Source: Bacillota bacterium (GTDB lineage Bacteria; Bacillota; Syntrophomonadia; Syntrophomonadales; Syntrophomonadaceae). Taken from it: a stretch of DNA of 7,321 nucleotides. Below, piece after piece: positions 1 to 6,488 of this stretch. Under the pieces are notes generated by a model that saw only the letters and a program-made list of their open reading frames with translations, was not told the DNA's origin and ran no database searches. The number at the start of each line of letters is the position of its first letter. Position 1 is the first letter of the stretch. A program made the translations under genes and the position numbers. Location: assembly GCA_023395515.1 (NCBI GenBank), contig JAEWZB010000073.1:1-7321 (forward strand), written 5' to 3'.

Positions 1-862
1 GACCATTACAGTAAAGGCTGCTAATGAAGAAGCATTTAAAAATGCCGATGTAGCCCTTTTTGCGGTGGGCAGTGATATTAGTCATATTTTAGCACCTTTA
101 GCTAATAAAAATAATTGTGTGGTAATTGACAATAGTTATGCATTTAGACTAGTAGATGGAGTGCCTTTGGTAGTGCCGGAGGTTAATCCTGAAGATATCA
201 GCCTGCATAAAGGAATTATTGCCAGTCCTAATTGTTCTACTATAATAATGACGGTTGCCATTAATCCTATTCATAAAAAGTTTGGTTTAAAAAGGGTAGT
301 AGTTTCAACTTATCAAGCTGTTTCCGGTGCAGGAAAAGCTGGCTTAGATGAATTGGATCAACATATTAATGCTTATCTGGCCGGGGAAGAAATGAAGCCG
401 GAAGTATTTCAACATCCTATAGCATTTAATTTAATTCCCCACATAGATGTATTTGTAGAAGATGATTATACTAAAGAAGAAATGAAAATGGTGTGGGAAA
501 CCAGAAAAATTATGCATTTGCCAGATTTGAAAATTGCTGCTACTACAGTTAGAGTGCCCGTGTACCGCAGCCATTCGGAAGCGATTAATCTGGATTTAGA
601 AAAACCTGCTTCCGCAGCCGAAGTCAGGCAAGTTCTGGAAAATGCACCAGGTATTATTATTCAAGATGATATAACTAATAATATCTACCCTATGCCAATA
701 TATACATCTGATACTGATGAGGTATATGTGGGCAGAATTAGAAAAGATATATCAAGTGAAAATGGGGTAGTAATTTGGGTAGCTGCTGATCAGATAAGAA
801 AAGGTGCGGCTACTAACACTATACAAATTGCGGAAATAGTCGTAGATAAGAACCTTTTTTAA
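1..862 (+). CDS. asd: Aspartate-semialdehyde dehydrogenase, 5'-truncated by the window edge
   Basis: Asd catalyses the NADPH-dependent reductive dephosphorylation of aspartyl-4-phosphate to aspartate-4-semialdehyde, the branch point to lysine/DAP, threonine and methionine, in the cytoplasm. The open frame runs from base 2 with no start in the window; 286 residues are visible. The family is about 330-350 residues, so roughly 50 residues are missing, including the N-terminal NADP-binding glycine loop. The GTG at 65 lies inside the conserved 'ALFAVGSDIS' stretch and is not the start. Visible hallmarks are 'VVIDNSYAFR' (usually NSSAFR), 'PEVN', the active-site cysteine in 'SPNCSTI' (codon 233-235), 'STYQAVSGAGKAG', the catalytic histidine in 'RVPVYRSHSEA' (codon 572-574), 'GRIRKD', and the C-terminal 'IRKGAATNTIQIAE'. 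It is the first visible gene of an asd-dapG-dapA block. It is complete at its 3' end (TAA 860-862). Family assignment is very secure. Confidence 0.97.
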   Translation, partial: TITVKAANEEAFKNADVALFAVGSDISHILAPLANKNNCVVIDNSYAFRLVDGVPLVVPEVNPEDISLHKGIIASPNCSTIIMTVAINPIHKKFGLKRVVVSTYQAVSGAGKAGLDELDQHINAYLAGEEMKPEVFQHPIAFNLIPHIDVFVEDDYTKEEMKMVWETRKIMHLPDLKIAATTVRVPVYRSHSEAINLDLEKPASAAEVRQVLENAPGIIIQDDITNNIYPMPIYTSDTDEVYVGRIRKDISSENGVVIWVAADQIRKGAATNTIQIAEIVVDKNLF

Positions 863-870
863 TAAGCCTT

Positions 871-980
871 CATGAAGTGGGGAATACCCTTACTGAATAT
901 TAGCAGAATCAATACTGGACTTAGCCGTTCTTAGGCACCCGCCGCCTATAGAGGCGGGGGTCTTAGGGCGGGTAGCTCAG
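871..980 (+). mobile_element. Probable IS200/IS605-type right-end relic with GC-rich hairpin
   Basis: The asd-dapG gap holds a GC-rich palindrome in an otherwise AT-rich setting. CCGCCT (942-947) pairs with AGGCGG (952-957) around a 4-base loop. A competing outer stem pairs ACCCGCC (937-943) with GGCGGGT (967-973). The motif TCTTAGG occurs on both sides (929-935 and 961-967). There is no T-run, so it is not an intrinsic terminator. Subterminal hairpins just after a tnpB stop codon are typical of IS200/IS605 right ends. One frame here reads 'HEVGNTLTEY' then TAG (871-903), which could be a leftover TnpB C-terminus. This is recognition by style, not by alignment. No transposase gene or matching left end is present. 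Alternatives are a REP/PATE-like repeat or a simple leader hairpin of dapG. Confidence 0.45.
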
Positions 981-990
981 TGATTAAAAG

Positions 991-996
991 AAGGTG
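991..996 (+). promoter_or_regulatory. Shine-Dalgarno deciding the dapG start
   Basis: AAGGTG lies 7 nt before the TTG at 1004. It supports initiation there rather than at the upstream in-frame GTG at 980, which has no comparable site and sits at the edge of the GC-rich hairpin region. Confidence 0.8.
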
Positions 997-1003
997 TTTT
1001 TTA

Positions 1004-2227
1004 TTGAAGATAACCGTCCAAAAGTTTGGCGGAACCTCATTAGCAACCCCCCAAACCAGAGCCCAAGTTTGTGAAATAATTAAAAATACTCTTAATGAGG
1101 ATAATCATGTGGTAGTTGTAGTATCAGCTATGGGCCGGGTTAACGACCCTTATGCAACTGACACCTTGATTAATTTAGGCAAGTCTATAAATCCCCATCT
1201 GGCCCCTCGGGAATTAGACTATTTGATGGCTTGCGGTGAGATAATATCCGGGGTTTTACTGGCCGGTGAATTAACCGCTGCAGGCATAGGGGCACGATTT
1301 TTTAACGGTGGTCAGGCCGGTATCGTAACTGACGGCAATCATGGAGATGCGCATATTCTTTATGTAAATAATCAAAATATTATTACGGCGCTTAAAGAAG
1401 GTATAGTGCCGGTAGTAGCTGGTTTTCAAGGCATTAGTGAAAAAGGAGAACTGACTACTTTAGGCCGGGGAGGCAGTGATACCACCGCTAGTGCTTTAGG
1501 GGTAGCTTTAAATGCTGAAGTAATAGATATTTTTACTGATGTAGAAGGTGTAATGACGGCTGACCCCCGTATTGTAGATAATGCCCGCTTACTGGATGCC
1601 ATAACTTATAATGAAATTTGCCAAATGGCCCGGGAAGGAGCTAAAGTAGTCCATCCTCGGGCTATTGAAATTGCTATGCGGGGAGGTATACCGCTTAGAA
1701 TTAAATCTACCTTTAGTAATTCGGCGGGGACCTTGGTTACTAACCATATTACCGGTCCGAATAATATTAGGATAATAAGTGATACCTTAATAACCGGAGT
1801 TACTTATACTTCCAATATTGCCCAATTTAAAATTAACCTGGCTAATGTAAAAGAGCCAAAACACTGTGATCTTAGAGTATTTAAGTCTCTGGCTCTAGCC
1901 GGAATAAGTGTGGATTTTATTAATGTGGGATCTGAAACTATAATGTTTACTGTTTCCTCCGAGGCCACGACCCCAACTCTTGAGGAATTAAAAAATATTG
2001 ACATATATCCGGATATAGAGTTTAATTGTGCCAAAGTAGCTATAGTTGGGGCAGCTATGACCGGAATACCTGGAGTAATGGCTCGGGTTGTGGAAGCCTT
2101 AAGTGAACAAGATATTCCTATTTTGCAATCGGGAGATTCCTATACTAACATATGGTGCTTAGTTAAAAAAGAACATATGGCTTTAGCTGTTCAAGCACTG
2201 CACGATAAATTTGAATTAGGTAAATAA
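1004..2227 (+). CDS. dapG: Aspartate kinase, DapG type (aspartokinase I)
   Basis: Phosphorylates aspartate with ATP to aspartyl-4-phosphate, the committed step of the aspartate pathway. I place the start at TTG 1004, giving 407 residues beginning M-K-I-T-V-Q-K-F-G-G-T-S, the normal N-terminus of the family (B. subtilis DapG is about 404). The amino-acid kinase domain spans about 1-245: KFGGTS (7-12), 'VVSAMG', 'TTLGRGGSDTTA' (151-162), 'FTDVEGVMTADPR' (177-189) and 'AREGAKVVHPRA'. Two C-terminal ACT domains follow (about 260-330 and 340-405). The last ACT carries 'ILQSGDSYTNIWCLV', which resembles the DapG class (meso-DAP-inhibited in B. subtilis) more than the lysine-sensitive LysC class with its 'TSEIKIS'-like motif. 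The class call and its feedback effector are inferred from that motif plus the asd-dapG-dapA order. It is followed 17 nt later by dapA, so co-transcription is likely. No lysine riboswitch is recognisable upstream. Confidence 0.95.
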   Translation: MKITVQKFGGTSLATPQTRAQVCEIIKNTLNEDNHVVVVVSAMGRVNDPYATDTLINLGKSINPHLAPRELDYLMACGEIISGVLLAGELTAAGIGARFFNGGQAGIVTDGNHGDAHILYVNNQNIITALKEGIVPVVAGFQGISEKGELTTLGRGGSDTTASALGVALNAEVIDIFTDVEGVMTADPRIVDNARLLDAITYNEICQMAREGAKVVHPRAIEIAMRGGIPLRIKSTFSNSAGTLVTNHITGPNNIRIISDTLITGVTYTSNIAQFKINLANVKEPKHCDLRVFKSLALAGISVDFINVGSETIMFTVSSEATTPTLEELKNIDIYPDIEFNCAKVAIVGAAMTGIPGVMARVVEALSEQDIPILQSGDSYTNIWCLVKKEHMALAVQALHDKFELGK

Positions 2228-2244
2228 TTTTTGGTGGTGATATA

Positions 2245-3126
2245 ATGCAATTTGCTCAATTATTAACGGCAATGGTAACCCCTTATGATGATAGTTTGGA
2301 AATAAACTATGCCAAAGCAGGTGAAATAGCTAGACACCTGGCTGATAACGGCAGTGATGGGGTAGTAGTAGCTGGAACAACTGGTGAGTCTCCGGTACTA
2401 ACCGCGGAAGAAAAATTAAGGCTTCTGGATACCGTGAAAAAAGCAGTTGGAGATAAGATGCAAGTATGGGTAGGAACTGGAAGCTATAATACTAAAGAAT
2501 CAGCAGAGCTAAGTAAGAAAGCTGAACAACTAGGTGCAGATGGGATTATGTTAGTTACTCCCTATTATAATAAACCTACTCAAGAGGGACTTTACCAACA
2601 CTTCAAAACTATAGCTGAAGGTTTAACGGTTCCGGTTATGTTATATAATGTTCCAAGCCGCACTAGTTGCAATCTTTTACCTCCAACTATCCAAAGACTG
2701 GTAGAAATAGATAATATTTTAGCTATTAAAGAGGCTAGCGGGGATATGGACCAGGTTTCCTTATTGAAAACTTTAATTAAAGATAAGGCGGTAATTTATT
2801 CAGGTGATGACTCCTTAACTCTTCCGATTATGTCTTTAGGAGGAATAGGGGTGGTAAGTATTGCTTCCCACCTAATTGGTGCAGAAATTAAAGCAATGAT
2901 CACCGCATTTGCGGCGGGTAATACCGGGAAGGCTGCTGAAATTCACGGCCAGCTATTCCCGATATTTAAAGGCTTATTTATTGCTACTAACCCTATACCG
3001 GTGAAAGAAGCTCTTAACATGATGGGCATGGAGGTAGGGGGATTCAGATTACCTTTAACTAATGCCTCGGCCTTAGAAAAAGAGTTTATTAAAGAGCTTT
3101 TGGTAAGTAATGGGCTACTTCCCTAA
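2245..3126 (+). CDS. dapA: 4-Hydroxy-tetrahydrodipicolinate synthase
   Basis: Condenses pyruvate with aspartate-4-semialdehyde to 4-hydroxy-tetrahydrodipicolinate, the first step dedicated to DAP and lysine (and to dipicolinate in spore formers). The 293 residues match the family length and form a single (beta/alpha)8 barrel. Key residues are visible: 'GTTGES' (44-49, pyruvate-binding threonines 45-46), the paired tyrosines of 'PYYNKPTQEG' (107-108), Tyr134 in 'YNVPSRT' with Arg139, and the Schiff-base Lys162 in 'IKEASGD'. The ATG start is preceded by GGTGGTGA (2233-2240) at 4 nt, which is short but clear. It lies 17 nt after dapG and is closed by a terminator, so it is the last gene of the asd-dapG-dapA unit. 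The substitution VGTGSYNT for the usual GTGSNNT is minor. Confidence 0.97.
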   Translation: MQFAQLLTAMVTPYDDSLEINYAKAGEIARHLADNGSDGVVVAGTTGESPVLTAEEKLRLLDTVKKAVGDKMQVWVGTGSYNTKESAELSKKAEQLGADGIMLVTPYYNKPTQEGLYQHFKTIAEGLTVPVMLYNVPSRTSCNLLPPTIQRLVEIDNILAIKEASGDMDQVSLLKTLIKDKAVIYSGDDSLTLPIMSLGGIGVVSIASHLIGAEIKAMITAFAAGNTGKAAEIHGQLFPIFKGLFIATNPIPVKEALNMMGMEVGGFRLPLTNASALEKEFIKELLVSNGLLP

Positions 3127-3150
3127 GTATACAAAATAAGCTGGATAAAT

Positions 3151-3184
3151 ATGAGATGGCTGAGAGCTGTCTCATTGTTTTTTT
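3151..3184 (+). terminator. Rho-independent terminator after dapA
   Basis: A 10-bp stem pairs 3151-3160 (ATGAGATGGC) with 3166-3175 (GCTGTCTCAT), including two G-T wobbles. The loop is TGAGA and the stem is followed by TGTTTTTTT. It ends the asd-dapG-dapA transcript and separates it from the RNase J gene. Confidence 0.9.
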
Positions 3185-3224
3185 GCATACATAAAATTTG
3201 GCTATTAATTCCATACTGATAAAG

Positions 3225-3253
3225 TTGTTTCCCTTTCCTTAATCAGCTATAAT
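3225..3253 (+). promoter_or_regulatory. Sigma-A-type promoter for the RNase J gene
   Basis: TTGTTT (3225-3230) and a consensus TATAAT (3248-3253) are separated by exactly 17 nt, just downstream of the dapA terminator and about 50 nt before the start codon. The -10 is perfect; the -35 matches 3 of 6. Together with the terminators on both sides this indicates an independent transcription unit. Confidence 0.75.
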
Positions 3254-3292
3254 TAGCGGAGTACGGATATTGTGCGGCCAAAATTGAATAAA

Positions 3293-3300
3293 AGGAGGTG
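3293..3300 (+). promoter_or_regulatory. Strong Shine-Dalgarno for a TTG start
   Basis: AGGAGGTG, nearly full complementarity to the 16S rRNA 3' end, lies 6 nt before the TTG at 3307 and decides that start. Confidence 0.88.
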
Positions 3301-3306
3301 TAACTC

Positions 3307-4968
3307 TTGTCTGATGATTCCCGAATTCAGATTATCCCCTTGGGCGGTATGGGGGAAATTGGGAAAAATATGATGGCAATCAGATACAACGATAGTATCG
3401 TAGTTATAGACTCAGGGCTTATGTTTCCAGAAGAAGAACTTCTGGGAATAGATGTAGTAATTCCTGATATAACTTATCTGGTTGAAAATAAAGAAAAAGT
3501 TAAAGCAATATTGTTAACGCACGGACACGAGGATCATGTGGGTGCTCTTCCCTATGTATTAAAAGAGCTGAATGTTCCAGTTTACGGAAGTAAATTGACC
3601 CTGGGTATTGTGGAAGGAAAACTAAAGGAATATAATCTCGGCCATGTAGACTTACGTACGGTCAGACCTAGAGATATTATACGTATCGATGACTTTAAAG
3701 TGGAGTTTATACGGGTTAGCCATAGTATTCCCGATGCATTAGCTATAGCTATTCATAGTCCGATAGGAATCGTACTGCATACTGGAGATATTAAACTTGA
3801 TCAAACTCCGGTAGATGGGCAGGTTGTAGATTTTCGCAAGCTGGCCGAGCTAGGCGAAAAAGGCGTTTTGGTAATGATGAGCGATAGTACTAATGCAGAT
3901 AGACCGGGTTTTACCATGTCCGAAAAGGTAGTGGGTAATACCTTTGATGAATTATTTGGGAAATGTGAAGGTAGAATTATAGTAACCACATTTGCCTCTA
4001 ATGTGCATCGAATTCAGCAAGTTGTAACTACTGCTGAAAAATACGGTAGAAAAGTCGCAATAGTTGGCCGCAGCATGATAAATAATGTCCGTATTTCTAC
4101 TGAATTAGGCTATATGCACATAGCGGAGGATATACTAATAGAAATGGAGGATATTAGCAAATATCCGCCTAATGAAATTGTTATTGTTACTACCGGTTCT
4201 CAAGGTGAACCGATGTCAGCCCTTACCCGCATGGCTACCGCAGACCATCGCTGGATTGGTATAGAGTCGGGAGATACCGTTATTATTTCTGCCACCCCGA
4301 TTCCCGGGAATGAAAAACTGGTGGCCAAGACGGTAGATTTACTGTTTCGTCAAGGTGCCGAAGTTATTTATGAGCGGGGCATGGGAGTTCATGTATCAGG
4401 ACATGCTGCTCAGGAAGAGCTAAAGATTTTAATTAATCTAATCCGGCCTAGATACTTTATTCCCGTCCATGGTGAATACCGGCATTTGATGAAACATGCT
4501 AAGATTGCGGAAAGTCTGGGTCTTCCCCGTTCCCGTATTTTTGTAGCTGAAAATGGACAGGTTATTGAAGTAGGCAAGAAAAAAGCTTTAGTATCTGGTA
4601 AGGTAACGGCCGGCAAAATATTAGTCGATGGCTTAGGAGTCGGAGATGTAGGTAATATCGTGTTACGGGATCGAAAACAACTTTCCCAGGATGGAATAAT
4701 GATAGTTGTAGTAACTATGGATAAGGATCTGGGCCAGGTAGTAGCCGGACCTGATATAGTTACCCGTGGTTTTGTCTATGTCCGCGAATCAGAAGAATTA
4801 ATCGAGGATGCTAAAGGCAAAGTAAAAGAAGCCTTAGATATTTGTGAGAAACGCAATATAACCGAATGGGCGGTAATTAAATCCCAAGTGCGGGATAAGC
4901 TCGGTAAACATTTATATGATAAAACCGGCAGACGCCCCATGATACTCCCTATTATTATGGAAGTGTAG
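3307..4968 (+). CDS. rnj: Ribonuclease J (metallo-beta-lactamase/beta-CASP family)
   Basis: Cytoplasmic RNase J, with 5'-to-3' exonuclease and endonuclease activity in mRNA turnover and rRNA maturation. The 553 residues match the full family length. The N-terminal metallo-beta-lactamase part shows 'THGHEDHVGA' (zinc ligands His72, His74, Asp76, His77), His139 in 'RVSHS' and Asp161 in 'HTGDIK'. The beta-CASP insert includes 'SDSTNAD' (192-198), 'TTFASNVHRIQQ' (228-239) and 'TTGSQGEP'. Then come 'VSGHA' (His366) and 'PVHGE' (His388). A C-terminal domain runs from about 450 to the end. All expected metal ligands are present, so it should be active. The TTG start has an excellent ribosome binding site and the gene has its own promoter and terminator. 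Position just after dapA matches B. subtilis rnjB (ymfA), but many clostridia have only one RNase J, so I do not choose between rnjA and rnjB. Confidence 0.96.
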   Translation: MSDDSRIQIIPLGGMGEIGKNMMAIRYNDSIVVIDSGLMFPEEELLGIDVVIPDITYLVENKEKVKAILLTHGHEDHVGALPYVLKELNVPVYGSKLTLGIVEGKLKEYNLGHVDLRTVRPRDIIRIDDFKVEFIRVSHSIPDALAIAIHSPIGIVLHTGDIKLDQTPVDGQVVDFRKLAELGEKGVLVMMSDSTNADRPGFTMSEKVVGNTFDELFGKCEGRIIVTTFASNVHRIQQVVTTAEKYGRKVAIVGRSMINNVRISTELGYMHIAEDILIEMEDISKYPPNEIVIVTTGSQGEPMSALTRMATADHRWIGIESGDTVIISATPIPGNEKLVAKTVDLLFRQGAEVIYERGMGVHVSGHAAQEELKILINLIRPRYFIPVHGEYRHLMKHAKIAESLGLPRSRIFVAENGQVIEVGKKKALVSGKVTAGKILVDGLGVGDVGNIVLRDRKQLSQDGIMIVVVTMDKDLGQVVAGPDIVTRGFVYVRESEELIEDAKGKVKEALDICEKRNITEWAVIKSQVRDKLGKHLYDKTGRRPMILPIIMEV

Positions 4969-4980
4969 CAAGCCTGTTCG

Positions 4981-5013
4981 AACCCACCCCGTTATCTGGG
5001 GTGGGTTTTTTAT
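4981..5013 (+). terminator. Rho-independent terminator after the RNase J gene
   Basis: A perfect 10-bp stem AACCCACCCC (4981-4990) / GGGGTGGGTT (4998-5007) with a 7-nt loop GTTATCT runs into TTTTTTAT. It starts 12 nt after the stop codon. Confidence 0.95.
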
Positions 5014-5050
5014 ATGGACGGAACTTCACTGTAAAAGTTATTGCTTGTCA

Positions 5051-5356
5051 GTTTAATGTATAAATATTTCGTCGCCCAGCCTCCGCATGGGGATACACCA
5101 TCTACTTGTCTCAAGAAGAAAGGGGTATCGGGCCAAATGCGCAACCTTAATAGCGACTGCAAGAAGCATGGGGAGTGCTCGTAGAGTACATCCGTGCTCA
5201 GTGGCCCGCTCGCAACCCTGATAGTAAGCGATAGCGAACATCGGGAGTGCCGATTGCGGCGCCCGTCCATGGGGCTCGACCCCTTTCTTCTTTCGCCTTC
5301 GCAGGGTGTATCCTCCATGCTACGTCAAACGGCTCCTACATATTTATACATTAAAC
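5051..5356. repeat. 306-bp palindromic element: MITE-like or structured non-coding RNA
   Basis: Most of the 441-bp gap between the RNase J terminator and tepA is one nested palindrome. The ends are a perfect 17-bp inverted repeat, GTTTAATGTATAAATAT (5051-5067) with its complement at 5340-5356. Inside it, 5085-5099 pairs with 5305-5320 (15 bp, one bulged T at 5314), and 5113-5126 pairs perfectly with 5279-5292 (14 bp). The rod is capped by a branched region: 5129-5135 with 5202-5208, a long hairpin at 5165-5198, 5211-5215 with 5254-5258, and 5261-5264 with 5272-5275. The core (5129-5278) is about 60% GC by hand count, well above the neighbouring genes. No protein is credible: reading frames here just run across the palindrome. 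I cannot match it to a named RNA family. It could be a non-autonomous transposable element or a stable RNA, and either strand could be the sense strand. Confidence 0.8.
5140..5250 (+). repeat. Two diverged tandem copies of a ~71-nt unit inside the palindromic element
   Basis: Copy A begins CGCAACCTTAATAG (5140-5153) and copy B begins CGCAACCCTGATAG (5211-5224), 12 of 14 identical. About 17 nt further on, CATGGGGAGTGC (5167-5178) corresponds to CATCGGGAGTGC (5239-5250), 11 of 12 identical. Offsets between the copies are 71 and 72 nt. The blocks are conserved while the linkers between them differ. Confidence 0.75.
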
Positions 5357-5390
5357 ATGATAGAATTATGAATTTAAATTTTAATTATGG

Positions 5391-5422
5391 TGAATTAATT
5401 TCCCTTGTAGGGCAATTATAAT
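5391..5422 (+). promoter_or_regulatory. Candidate tepA promoter (sigma-A -10; possible sigma-G)
   Basis: A consensus TATAAT lies at 5417-5422, but its -35 is poor (TTAATT at 5395-5400, spacer 16). The same stretch also reads as TGAATT (5391-5396), 17 nt, then AATTATA (5414-5420). This approximates the sigma-G forespore consensus (TGAATA, 17-18 nt, CATACTA). AT-rich DNA makes chance matches easy. Confidence 0.45.
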
Positions 5423-5454
5423 AAAAAGATTGCTTTGGAAAGGGGAAATTTATA

Positions 5455-6168
5455 ATGAGTAATGATAACCCAAATAATAATGAAAATTCACCGGAGGTTA
5501 ACCAAGAACAAAAGCTGGATAATCTTAAAGAACTGGGACAATTGCAAATACCCAGCTATAGAAGTGATATTCACTGTCTGACTATTACCGGACAGGTAGA
5601 GGGACATATGGTTCTTTCTCCCCAAAATAAAACTACTAAATACGAACATGTAATTCCCCAATTAGTAGCGGTGGAAGAAAACCCCCAGATTAAAGGACTA
5701 TTCGTAATACTTAATACGGTAGGGGGCGATGTGGAAGCTGGTTTGGCTATCGCGGAAATGATTGCCAGCTTGTCTAAGCCCAGTGTTTCTATAGTATTAG
5801 GCGGAGGGCATTCTATAGGTGCGTCTATTGCGGTGAGTGCCGATTATTCATTCATTGCTCCGTCCGCCACTATGACCATTCATCCTATAAGACTGACCGG
5901 TTTAGTAATCGGGGTTCCCCAGACTTATGAATACCTGGACAAAATGCAAGACCGGGTAGTTAAGTTTGTGGTGGAACATTCTAATATAACCCCGGAAAAA
6001 TTCAGGGAATTAATGTTTAGAACTGGAGAACTGGCCCGTGATATCGGCACGGTTTTAGTAGGCAAAGATGCGGTAGATTGCGGACTTATAGACCAAGTGG
6101 GCGGCATTCACGAAGCGATTCAGAAAATGAATGAATTGAAGGAACGGGCAGGGGGCATTTTACAATGA
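5455..6168 (+). CDS. tepA: ClpP-like serine protease TepA (translocation-enhancing protein / spore-outgrowth protease)
   Basis: A 237-residue ClpP/crotonase-fold protein of the TepA (YmfB) family. Residues 1-30 are polar, Asn- and Glu-rich and look disordered, with no signal peptide. From about 38 the ClpP-like core begins: 'HCLTITGQVEGHM', 'LNTVGGDVEAGLAIAEMI' (87-104), the nucleophile region 'GGGHSIGAS' with Ser120, His143 in 'TIHPIR', and Asp213 in 'CGLIDQVGG' as the likely third triad member by comparison with ClpP. No ATPase partner is encoded nearby. In B. subtilis the family was first linked to protein secretion and later to degradation of small acid-soluble spore proteins during outgrowth, with forespore expression. 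The ATG start has AGGGG 9 nt upstream. It is translationally coupled to ylzJ and lies just downstream of the palindromic element. Family assignment is firm; the physiological role is by homology. Confidence 0.93.
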   Translation: MSNDNPNNNENSPEVNQEQKLDNLKELGQLQIPSYRSDIHCLTITGQVEGHMVLSPQNKTTKYEHVIPQLVAVEENPQIKGLFVILNTVGGDVEAGLAIAEMIASLSKPSVSIVLGGGHSIGASIAVSADYSFIAPSATMTIHPIRLTGLVIGVPQTYEYLDKMQDRVVKFVVEHSNITPEKFRELMFRTGELARDIGTVLVGKDAVDCGLIDQVGGIHEAIQKMNELKERAGGILQ

Positions 6169-6386
6169 TAGTTTATGTACCGGAGCCTTTAGAATTATAT
6201 CAATCTACCCCTAAAGATAATACTATAACCGTAAAGCTGTCTTCCGGCGGTTTTGTAATAGCAGAGCCTTGCGAATATAATAAACTGCGCATCGTCAGGG
6301 TGTGCAGTACCGATCCTATGGATTATCTAAACAGTAATCTGCAACCGGGTAATGTGATCTCCCTGCAAGTCCAGCTTGATAACTAG
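6165..6386 (+). CDS. ylzJ: YlzJ-like small conserved protein of unknown function
   Basis: A 73-residue protein whose ATG overlaps the tepA stop by 4 nt (ATGA), so translation is probably coupled. The start 'MIVYVPEPLELY' and the distal 'VCSTDPMDYLNSNLQPG' are characteristic of YlzJ-like proteins, which sit directly after tepA in spore-forming Firmicutes; B. subtilis YlzJ is of similar size. It is predicted soluble, with no membrane segment or signal peptide and no recognisable catalytic motif. Beyond the fixed pairing with tepA, which hints at a shared sporulation or germination role, I cannot assign a function. Confidence 0.88.
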   Translation: MIVYVPEPLELYQSTPKDNTITVKLSSGGFVIAEPCEYNKLRIVRVCSTDPMDYLNSNLQPGNVISLQVQLDN

Positions 6387-6447
6387 CCGTTAAGCTATAG
6401 ATTATCTGCTGGTATTTTAATATTGTGGTTATTTTTATGTGCCTGTA

Positions 6448-6456
6448 TGCTATAAT
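6448..6456 (+). promoter_or_regulatory. Extended -10 promoter for uppP
   Basis: TGC followed by a consensus TATAAT (6451-6456) forms an extended -10, about 33 nt before the uppP start codon. The -35 is weak (GTTATT at 6428-6433, 17 nt away), as is usual for extended -10 promoters. No terminator is evident between ylzJ and this site, so read-through from tepA-ylzJ is also possible. Confidence 0.6.
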
Positions 6457-6475
6457 TTACAAGAATTGAACTTTT

Positions 6476-6480
6476 GGAGG
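6476..6480 (+). promoter_or_regulatory. Shine-Dalgarno for the uppP TTG start
   Basis: GGAGG lies 8 nt before the TTG at 6489 and supports that start. The ATG at 6482-6484 is only 1 nt from the site and is out of frame. Confidence 0.82.
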
Positions 6481-6488
6481 AATGAATC

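Noticed and set aside
937..973. Intrinsic terminator after asd
   Set aside because: The hairpin is GC-rich but is followed by TCTTAGGG and then AGCTCAG, with no uridine tract.
980..1003. Longer dapG start at GTG 980 adding 8 residues
   Set aside because: It has no Shine-Dalgarno, lies at the edge of the hairpin relic, and adds residues absent from the family. TTG 1004 has AAGGTG at 7 nt and gives the canonical N-terminus.
863..1003. Lysine riboswitch (L-box) in front of dapG
   Set aside because: The gap is shorter than an L-box plus expression platform, the characteristic conserved junction sequences are not seen, and there is no terminator hairpin with a T-run.
1804..2034. Minus-strand open frames within dapG, the RNase J gene, tepA and uppP
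   Set aside because: They are antisense shadows of clearly conserved plus-strand genes, with no independent signals.
5010..5318. Minus-strand open frame of 102 codons across the gap
   Set aside because: It covers the palindromic element and runs into the RNase J terminator, with no recognisable domain. Openness here follows from the GC-rich structured sequence.
5051..5356. SRP RNA, 6S RNA, tmRNA, RNase P RNA or a retron/omega RNA
   Set aside because: The conserved motifs I would expect (SRP GGAAG-type domain IV, tmRNA T-loop end, RNase P GAGGAAAGTCC) are absent, and no reverse transcriptase, TnpB or HNH gene is adjacent.
5194..5421. Plus-strand open frame of 75 codons before tepA
   Set aside because: It runs through the right half of the palindrome and the tepA promoter region, lacks a ribosome binding site and matches no family I know.
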